In this document: positions 56,485-64,000 of the stretch, piece by piece
Layout: each line of letters begins with the position of its first letter
Numbering within the stretch: position 1 is the first letter of the stretch
Assembly (NCBI GenBank): GCA_017607445.1
Contig: JAEVHH010000005.1
Span: forward strand, 3,229,001-3,293,000
DNA from: Histoplasma ohiense
Lineage: Eukaryota; Ascomycota; Eurotiomycetes; Onygenales; Ajellomycetaceae
DNA length: 64,000 nt
Direction of reading: 5' to 3'
Notes under the pieces: generated by a model
What the model saw: only the letters and a program-made list of their open reading frames with translations
What the model was told of the DNA's origin: nothing
Database searches by the model: none
Position numbers and translations under genes: made by a program

Positions 56485-57221
56485 CCAGAATGCTGCTGTC
56501 CTGTAGAATATTTTAAAATGGCCTTTTTCTCTTTCATACTCTCTATACGCTTGTCTACTCTGATGTCTACGTTTACTTTTTCTTTGTTATCTCCTTAAGA
56601 ATAAGTGTATGATCTAATCTCATCCATTATTTGATAATAATTTCCTGTTTCCACTCTAAAATTTGTCGATATAAATATCATATTATTTTCAAACATTGCT
56701 GAAGAATAAAACCCAGCAGACACTGAACATTGTGAAGTTGAATTTGTAAATTGGACTTCCACATGTATTGCTCGCATAGATGTATGGCAAGACATAATTT
56801 GAAGTAACGGTGTTATTTTTGTTGTACGGGGTTGGATTTTAGCCGCTACCAACCTTTTAATCTAGGATTTATACACTGGAATGACTAGATGAAAGATAAA
56901 TCGCCCAAATCGACGCAACAATGACGGACAATTATAGAATATCCAATCTTACTGTGCGTTACTCGAATAGTCAAGTGTTAGCAAGTAGATCTAAGCAGTC
57001 AGCACTGCAACTTGTTAGGCGACTGGAGGTGGTATAATTGTGTGGCTTCCCGTCACCAGTCGCGTTGCCACCCGTTTCTTTTGTTGTGTCTATTATTTCA
57101 TTTCGTAACACAATTCATTCTTATGGTCCAGTCGTTGTATTCCGTGACAGGTAATAAATAAAAGGTCCACAATTCGGGAAAATGGCGGTACTTTCGCGCA
57201 AAATCGCATGGGTGCGTAACT
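56151..57221. other. convergent 3' region, no gene seen
   Basis: Between the stops of the AMSH and TBCC genes. It contains TTTTC repeats ending in a T run (about 56457-56484) and AT-rich spacer. No supportable gene. Confidence 0.6.
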
Positions 57222-58698
57222 TCAAGATAAGATCACCTTTACAGACTTTAAAATGGTGTCCACTGATGCTCCTGGTCCACCTGGAACAGTGTTTTCCCAC
57301 ACATCATGTGGGACTCTTTCAGATTCATTTATGATACTCCAATTGGGGCTCTGTTCCACTTTGATCCACTTGAAATCCTGCACCTGATCCCAGAGGTTTG
57401 GCTGGGTGCTATCTACGGATTTCGGGGCCTATGTGAGTTTGTATGATTAGTACAGGTGAAATTTTAACGGTGGGATTCTATTTAGTACATTGGGGTGGGG
57501 TAGAGAGAGGACGGAACGAAAGGCACGTGGAAGGCAGCATACATAAATTTCGGGAATATTGCCAAATCGGATATTGCTGCAGTCCTCAATGATTGGTCTG
57601 CTAGAACAGCTTAGGTAGACATCCACATCGACGCAATCGTGCATTCGGAATTGGTGGCAGGAAACCACTATAGTGCTGTGATTGACTCCAGTAATATGCG
57701 CCGGGCCATCCACTTGTCCGCAGAGGAGAAGGCTTTCGGTAACCCCCTTTATTACAAGGCCAGCAAATGGTCGCCCATCCGCCGTGGGAACTGTCATGTC
57801 CACAACGCAGTGATGTAACGACGTTATCGATGCAGGCACAGTGGCATGTGATGCAGACATCGGTAACACTATATGAACACCGGTATGGGAACTGACAGAA
57901 ACGGACGAATCCCCAGAAGCGGAGCTGCTAGGCTTATCGGTGTCACTCTTTTGTAATTCTTCGGGGGCCTCAAGAGGAGCTGAAGCTTCTTGTTGGGGAG
58001 AGGGCAGGCGATCATTCATGGAAGTTGAACATAATATCGGCGACGGGCTGGCAGACGATTGCATCGAGTTATCATTGGATCGGTAACCAGGAATATGTCG
58101 ACGACCCTGAGCTGCTATCTCAGCAGCATCTGCCAAGGATATCGCAGACGGGTTCTTGCGCGCGGTTTTGAAGGAAAACTTAGATCGCGGCGCAAAGCTC
58201 GCTCGTGCTTCTGCGAGCTTGTCTTGGAGAGCTTTGATCGCCTAAAAGGTGTAAGAACGGACCATAAAGCATACTCAACAAGGGCATAGAAATTTCAACG
58301 AATCGCACATGGAATTAAAGTCACAGAAATCTGATGGCCGTGGTGACGTACATTGGCATATATCCGCTGGTCATATGGGGGAATGGAGGCTGACGCATCC
58401 TTAACCTCGCTTGATAGTCGAGCAATCCCAGCTAAGCAATGATCTATAGCATCCGTGCGCTCCCCTCCAATTAGCGCAGTGTCACCTAGACGGTCCATTT
58501 GCTCCTGAAGAGCTACAGATCCATATTTCTATTAGCGAAAGCGGCGTATACGGTGATGACTGGATGAGGCCGGATCCCACCTGTAATCTCATGTTGAAAG
58601 TAGCGGAAAAAGCGGTCTTTCAACGATATCTCAGGTTTGTGCTGCGAAATGACCTCGTTTTGCATTGGATTTGCGCCGGAGGGCGCTGATGAAGGCAT
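57222..58698 (-). CDS. TBCC: tubulin-folding cofactor C
   Basis: Four exons: 58698-58581, 58512-58352, 58241-57543 and 57428-57222 (394 aa). The N-terminal part (SLKDRFFRYFQHEITALQEQ) is the helical tubulin-binding domain. A linker rich in Ser/Pro leads to the C-CAP beta-helix (SASHATVPASITSLHHCVVD, then LLLCGQVDGPAHITGVNHST, SCHQFRMHDCVDVDVYLSC and SRPIIEDCSNIRFG). The last exon is needed to give NLWDQVQDFKWIKVEQSPNW, the conserved end; without that splice the frame stops early inside the intron. The family's catalytic arginine in the Q-x-R-x-H motif (QFRMH) is present; it stimulates GTP hydrolysis by beta-tubulin in the cofactor complex. Confidence 0.93.
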
Positions 58699-60254
58699 TT
58701 TGTGTCCTTGCGAAGAACGGCCTTTTCCGAGGAGGGGTGAGGTTGAGAGGGTTGGTATACGATATATATAGTGAAGTTAGGGTTGAATATTCCTGTCAAT
58801 AGCATTAAATCGATGGATCCCGACTGCGTATAGGGGGAGCTGGCAGCGAGGAGTTATTGGGGGCATATCATTGTCATCTCCGACTGCTGCAAACCCGCAC
58901 GTAGAGATACCTCGGCAAGTTGGGAATATCCTAGCTTCGGCGATGATTGCAAGGGGTCTAGGTAATCCCACGGAGGGCCACCTAATCCAACGGCCCTGAA
59001 GAAACGTTGAGTTATGATACAAGGCTATCCGGCGAACAGCACGACGAATTGTTCTGTCCCTTGCTTGCCTTCAAGTGAGACGAAGGGATGCGGGGACGTT
59101 GCCGCACGTGACATTCCGCTTCTTACTTTGGTACCTGAACTTCCAAGGTTCTATTCCAAGCTGTTCGCCTTTCCCTCCTCTGCTTCTTTCTCGAAAACAT
59201 ACGATGCAGATTGCAGAATCACAGCGCGGGTGGGATCTACCATCAAGGACCCTGGGACCCGGAAACTAACCTAGACTGCCTCAATTCAAACGTGTTATTC
59301 AAGCATGTTTTTGGCAAGGAAATCTCCAATCCTCGTGATCAGTTGATTTTGTGATACGTCACGATGAGATCTAGATCTCTGTCGAGTGTTTCTCATATAG
59401 TCTATCCGCCTAACTGTTGTTGATCCAGGTGAATCCCATCCCGGAACCAGTGAGACCTACGTTACTGTTGGAATTTTGTTTCTGATTGTCGAAATTTGAT
59501 ATCTTCTGACCTCGCAGGAAGACAAGTATGTCACGCTGTTTGCCGTTGAGGGCAGGAGGCAAAATTTCTTCAACTTCGGTGCCTTGATTCATGCACAGCA
59601 TTGAAACGGTTGGGCCAGCTTTATCCGCTATAAAAATGGTCGATGTGCGGGTCATTGAGTGGTGGACCGAGTTTCCAGACAACCCACCCAAGCTTCTCGA
59701 TCTACCATCAACCTGCTTCAACTGATCAAACTAACCAATGGAAGCGAAACGGAGTACTGTATTCCAGAGCTTCCAAATTCCAAATATTCGAAATGAGTAT
59801 CTCAAGGACGTTTCTACTGGGCATACTGTCAAATTCCTAGGTGGCGGGCCTGGATGCGCGCCTCACTGCTCTCCATTGTTGAATGTGGCATTCCTTTGCT
59901 GTCACACTTACCTTCTATTATAGAAATTTACTAACCAGCGTTATGTCTTTTGCCTCACTGTACGACGCTTATGATCGCCGTTACATGCTCCTTCAACCCA
60001 TCTTTGGGTTATTCATTCGCCAAGAATTCCTTGTTTAAACTACATGCGGAAAGTGATATTCCTAGTTCCGCTACGCTAATTCACTCTGCATCTTTTTTCA
60101 GGTTAATAATGCCCCTGACACCTTCACGCATCCTTTAAAATGGTCTGGACATCCCCCCCGAAGTTCGAGAGCTGCGCCAAGTTTATGTGACTTCTTTTCC
60201 GAACGAACATATTTTTTTTTAGAACTCCCCCATCTATCAGTCTGTCATTTCCGA
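58699..60254. promoter_or_regulatory. divergent upstream region (TBCC / sedolisin)
   Basis: A 1.5-kb intergenic region holding both promoters. It contains several short frames without motifs. A long upstream region is common for regulated secreted proteases. A poly-T run (60210-60219) lies about 35 bases before the sedolisin start. Confidence 0.45.
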
Positions 60255-62201
60255 ATGTGCGCTTCTCTATTAGGCTTCATTGGAGCCTGCGCGCTTGTTT
60301 TTCCCGCTCTCACACTCCCAGGTCCTTCGTCTACTTGGTGTGATATAGTAGAACAGCTTCATTCAGGTCCTCCAGGGTGGACGCAGCAAGAAGCACCTCC
60401 CCCTGATACCCTTATACAATTTCGCCTTGCTGTTACGCAAGAAAATGGATGGCTGTTTGAGCAAGCAGTTCTTGATCTCTCTACACCCGGACACCCGAAT
60501 TATGGTCAATATATGAAGCGAGATCAGGTGCAGCAATTCTTAAAACCATTACCACATGTCTCAGAATCAATTTTGTTATGGTTGCAACAAGGAGGTGTTC
60601 CCAAGACGGCCATTATGGACCATGGCGATTGGGTTAACTTCAAAATTTCTGTCGCACAAGCAGAAAGTTTGCTTCGGACGAAATTTTACTATTTCTCGAA
60701 CTTGGTTCGCGATGTTCGGATAATTCGAACTCTGGAATACTGTGTTCCCCCTGAAATTTCTCCCTACGTCCATATGATCCAGCCGACAACGAGATTTGGC
60801 CAACCCAAACCTGATTCTGCTGGTAATGGTGCTATGCGACTCCTGGGGCTTAATGATTCTTGTTATCCAGTCAATTGTAGCCTTGCTATTGCGCCATCAT
60901 GTATTCGGGAAATATATAACATGGGAAATGTCACTGCTACCCCAGACCCTCGCAATAAGCTTGGAGTGTCAGGCTACCTTGAGCAATACGCAAGATATAG
61001 TGATTTGGATCTTTTCTTTCAAAAGTTCGTCCCGGAACTAAAAGGATCCACCTTCCATGTGGTTTCCATTAACGGGGGATTGAACCATCAGAACTCGAGC
61101 AAGTCATCTATGGAAGCCAGTCTGGATGTCCAGTATACACTTGGCCTTTCCAACGCAACCACGGTATATTACACCACTGGTGGGCTCGGTCCAATGATTC
61201 CCGATCTGGATCTTCCTGATACAAACGCCAATACCAATGAACCCTACTTGGACCAATTGCATTATTTACTCTCCCTTCCAGATGGGGAATTACCAGCCGT
61301 TCTTACCACTTCATACGGTGAAAATGAACGAAGCGTACCAGAGAAATACGCAAATTCGACATGCAATTTGTTCGCTCAGCTAGGTGCACGAGGGGTATCA
61401 GTGTTATTCTCCAGTGGAGACTCTGGCCCGGGAAGTGCTTGTCAAACTAACGATGGCACAAACACAACCCGATTCGACCCCATTTTTCCAGCTGTCTGTC
61501 CTTTCCTAACATCCGTTGGTGGAACACAAGGCGTAAACCCGGAGACTGCAGCGTACTTTTCCTCGGGAGGATTTTCTGATCGATATCCCCGCCCGGCGTA
61601 CCAAGACGAAGCTGTTTCAACATACTTAGGTCAACTAGGCAGTCGATGGGCTGGTCTCTATAACCCAGCAGGTCGTGGTTTTCCGGATGTGGCAGCACAG
61701 TCTGCACAATTTCACATTGTTGATCATGGGGAACCCACTTACGCATCAGGAACGAGGTTCGTGAATTCATGTACTGGCATAAAACTCCTCATATTCCTTG
61801 TACCCTTCTTTCGACTTTCAATATCTACACCTCTTCCCTTCCCAGCCCCCAAACTCTTCCCAAAAGCCAACCTTGCAAAAATAAGTCTTTCTGACCATTC
61901 AAACAGCGCCTCTGCACCCGTATTCGCAGCAGTTGTAGCCATTCTCAACTCTATCCGCCTTGCAGAAGGGAAGCCTGTCCTTGGATTTCTCAATCCTCTC
62001 CTCTACAGTCTTAAGGGTGCAGGTTTGAATGACATTGTCGATGGCTATTCGGAGGGGTGTACCGGCTTTTCCAGGGCTTCAGGTTTAACTACGCCGTATA
62101 TTCCCAGAGCTGGGTGGAATGCGACGGTTGGATGGGACCCTGTGACGGGATTGGGTACGCCAAATTTTGCGGTGCTTGCACAAATAGTGAAGGCATTATG
62201 A
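60255..62201 (+). CDS. secreted sedolisin-family peptidase (tripeptidyl-peptidase type)
   Basis: Two exons, 60255-61756 and 61907-62201 (598 aa). The intron is 150 nt (GTTCGT..AAACAG, CTGAC branch) and, being a multiple of three without stops, stays open if unspliced. Splicing restores GTSASAPVFA with the catalytic Ser501. Glu287 and Asp291 sit in SMEASLDVQYT and the oxyanion Asp389 in FSSGDSGPGS, giving the full sedolisin (S53) set. The N-terminus is a signal peptide (MCASLLGFIGACALVFPAL), followed by a propeptide (about 35-190) and the peptidase. The C-terminal calcium-site region is present (LNDIVDGYSEG, GWDPVTGLGTPNF). Such enzymes are acid peptidases, many removing tripeptides from protein N-termini outside the cell. 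Confidence 0.93.
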   Translation: MCASLLGFIGACALVFPALTLPGPSSTWCDIVEQLHSGPPGWTQQEAPPPDTLIQFRLAVTQENGWLFEQAVLDLSTPGHPNYGQYMKRDQVQQFLKPLPHVSESILLWLQQGGVPKTAIMDHGDWVNFKISVAQAESLLRTKFYYFSNLVRDVRIIRTLEYCVPPEISPYVHMIQPTTRFGQPKPDSAGNGAMRLLGLNDSCYPVNCSLAIAPSCIREIYNMGNVTATPDPRNKLGVSGYLEQYARYSDLDLFFQKFVPELKGSTFHVVSINGGLNHQNSSKSSMEASLDVQYTLGLSNATTVYYTTGGLGPMIPDLDLPDTNANTNEPYLDQLHYLLSLPDGELPAVLTTSYGENERSVPEKYANSTCNLFAQLGARGVSVLFSSGDSGPGSACQTNDGTNTTRFDPIFPAVCPFLTSVGGTQGVNPETAAYFSSGGFSDRYPRPAYQDEAVSTYLGQLGSRWAGLYNPAGRGFPDVAAQSAQFHIVDHGEPTYASGTRFVNSCTGIKLLIFLVPFFRLSISTPLPFPAPKLFPKANLAKISLSDHSNSASAPVFAAVVAILNSIRLAEGKPVLGFLNPLLYSLKGAGLNDIVDGYSEGCTGFSRASGLTTPYIPRAGWNATVGWDPVTGLGTPNFAVLAQIVKAL

Positions 62202-62779
62202 CAAAGGCTTAAAAACTCTCTCTCTTTCTCTGTCTGTCTGTCTGTCTGTCTCTTCGCTTCTCCAACGACGCAATATTGCATACTTTTCTTCTTTAATTAG
62301 AGCGGCGTTATGGGCATGATTTGGTCGAGCATACAGGTGCATTTTTGTTTGGAACACCCCGGGGTTACCAGCATTGAATTGCTGAACTTATAAATGTAAA
62401 AGTGCGTTGCTCGAAGGATTAATTAGAACGCAATACAGAATAATGCTTAATAGCAATCAATGTATGAATCGTGAAAATAACTATACTTTTCAAGAGATGT
62501 AAATAAATCAATCGTTGGGTGTACAGTTGAACGGGAATTCGGCGGGTATTCATTTTTTCAACATCCAATCGACATATCATGTGGGTTACGGAAAAACCTT
62601 CCTGCGGCGCCAGCGCTTCAACCAAAGCTCTTGTCTAGTTAGTTACATATGATATGACGACCGCCTGATCTTGTTTGTTTCCGCAATCCTCTCCTCACGA
62701 ACCTCACTTTTAGTTCATTGCAGTCAACGCATATTTCTCATTTCCCTACGACACACGCCACTCTTGAACCCTCATTACA
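62202..62779. other. intergenic between sedolisin and RPN12
   Basis: Starts with a TGTC microsatellite (about 62230-62251) in the sedolisin 3' region and ends with the RPN12 promoter. No other feature seen. Confidence 0.55.
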
Positions 62780-63810
62780 ATGTCAGGCAAGGACGTCAAA
62801 GACCTCCTAGACCTCATCGCCGCGTTCAAGTCCAACCTCCAACACAAACAGTTCTATCAAGCTGAAAAGCTTGTTCAGAAAACAGCTCCAATACTTCACA
62901 AATTGGGTGCCTTTTCCCTAACAGATTCAGTCGATGATAAACTCTTTTGCCTCGCACGTGAAGCCCTAGAACTATCCACCATCACCTCACTGCGCCTTGG
63001 AGAGAATGACCCAAAAAACCAAGTCCTTTTCACCACCGGCTACAAGCTACTGAAGCCATTCTACGACAGAGAGCAAGCGCTGCAGATGGCCAAAGATCCC
63101 GCGCTGCAGCGTCTAAATCCAAGCGCCAGCCAGAGAAACAAGATTACGGCTCTATATCTGGTGTATTTGTTGAGCGAGGGCAATATAACAGAATTTGATA
63201 CGGTTTTGGCAGGGCTGAGGGACGTGGATGAGGATAGCGTCAAAAATGATCCGTTACTTAAATACCCGATCGACTTAGCGGCTAGTATGACGGACGGGAG
63301 GTATAACGTGGCGTGGGAACAGCTGAAACACCAGACGAGAAACAAAAAGAATTCGGCTGGTTCGTCGGGACAAGCAAAATTGCCTGAGGAATTTGAAATA
63401 TTTTCTCCGGTATGTACCATCTAGAGGCTTCTGGTCTCGTGATTTATGTTATTAGAGAAAGATACAAGAATGGAAATGAGGAAGAATCTCCACTTCCTTG
63501 CAATTCATCTCTAATGCCATCTATCTAGGTCCTGCTAAGTACAATCCGAATGTGGATGGCCGCTAGCGCTGAAAAGGCATACGAATCCCTCTCCATATCG
63601 AGCGCCAAAGATGTTCTAAAACTAGATTCTGAAGGAGATGTCGTTGAATTTGCTCAAGCTCGAGGTTGGGTTCTCAGGGATGGGAGAATATATTTCCCTC
63701 AATCAGAAGTGGAACACACACAAGGTTCGGAGACGAGTGTTTCACACGCCAGCCGCGCGATTATTGAGAATGGCATTGGCTATGCTCAGCAGTTGGGGAG
63801 GATCGTGTAA
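62780..63810 (+). CDS. RPN12: 26S proteasome regulatory subunit RPN12 (PSMD8)
   Basis: Two exons, 62780-63409 and 63529-63810 (303 aa), joined over a 119-nt intron (GTATGT..TCTAG). Exon 1 is the alpha-helical repeat part (DLIAAFKSNLQHKQFYQAEK, then LYLVYLLSEGNITEFDTVLA). The PCI winged-helix end follows in FEIFSPVLLSTIRMWMAASA, then EKAYESLSISSAKDVLKL and GWVLRDGRIYFPQSE. The length and the GRIYFP ending match Rpn12/PSMD8. It is a lid subunit of the 19S particle, the last to join the lid. Confidence 0.95.
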
Positions 63811-64000
63811 TTATGACTGTTGTACTTTGCTCCCGCGCCCTTCCGCCTCTCTTGGTTCCCATCTGTAAACCCATATCATAGGCGTTTACCACAGGGGGTA
63901 AAAATAGGATAAAGTGTTAAATGCACAGTCTTGAACGTCATCGATTAAGGTTTTACATAGCATTTCCATAAATGCCAACGGAGCCTCCCTTTTCCACATT
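63811..64000. other. 3' region of RPN12 to window edge
   Basis: Probable 3' UTR and spacer. No further gene start is visible before the window ends. Confidence 0.5.

Noticed and set aside
1..64000. CRISPR arrays, prokaryotic operons, rRNA genes, full-length transposons or secondary-metabolite clusters
   Set aside because: None seen. No regularly spaced repeats, no transposase or reverse transcriptase motifs, and no PKS/NRPS-type genes are present.

Overview
The window is nuclear DNA of a filamentous ascomycete. The evidence is dense protein-coding genes broken by short introns (mostly 50-170 nt) with GTATGT/GTAAGT donors, CTGAC/CTAAT branch sites and YAG acceptors, plus fungal proteins such as Vid27, Erv1, sedolisin and a coatomer alpha subunit with filamentous-fungal exon structure. 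Protein wording resembles Eurotiomycetes, probably Onygenales, but this is an impression and not a search result. All exon joins given here were made by eye from splice signals, reading-frame continuity and remembered family conservation.

Layout. 0-5 kb (mostly minus): a broken phytase-like gene at the left edge, a small inverted-repeat element, and two fungal proteins of unknown role. 5.6-19.2 kb: coatomer alpha (COP1), ERV1, a HIRIP3-like histone chaperone, AP-1 beta adaptin and OXR1. 20.6-37.2 kb: VID27, TRM10, complex I subunit NDUFA13/GRIM-19, NADP isocitrate dehydrogenase, C1-tetrahydrofolate synthase and eIF3i. The 25-35 kb part is unusually rich in long poly-A/poly-T tracts and microsatellites, many inside introns. 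37.2-42.8 kb: a gene-poor stretch with a promoter-like segment, a well-formed orphan intron and two weak small spliced ORFs. 42.8-47 kb: a dead copy of a repetitive fungal gene family, a ketopantoate reductase and a tRNA/SINE-like segment. 47-64 kb: a divergent protein kinase, a fungal orphan, a mitochondrial transcription factor, an AMSH-type deubiquitinase, tubulin cofactor C, a secreted sedolisin protease and proteasome subunit RPN12.

Most genes are housekeeping, with no operon-like logic. Two membrane-coat genes (COP1, AP-1 beta), five genes for mitochondrial proteins (ERV1, NDUFA13, IDP, C1-THF synthase, MTF1) and two ubiquitin/proteasome genes (AMSH, RPN12) are present, but they are interleaved and show no shared regulatory signal that I can see. 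Several gene pairs are divergent and probably share promoters (5.06-5.66, 11.5-12.0, 24.95-25.2, 35.3-35.9, 53.8-54.4 and 58.7-60.3 kb).

I found no convincing new multi-gene system. The most interesting points are an 11-nt microexon in the isocitrate dehydrogenase gene, likely dual targeting signals on the same enzyme, a multi-lesion phytase-like pseudogene, a hairpin element with flanking direct repeats, a tRNA-like/SINE-like segment, and a spliced small ORF in the gene desert.
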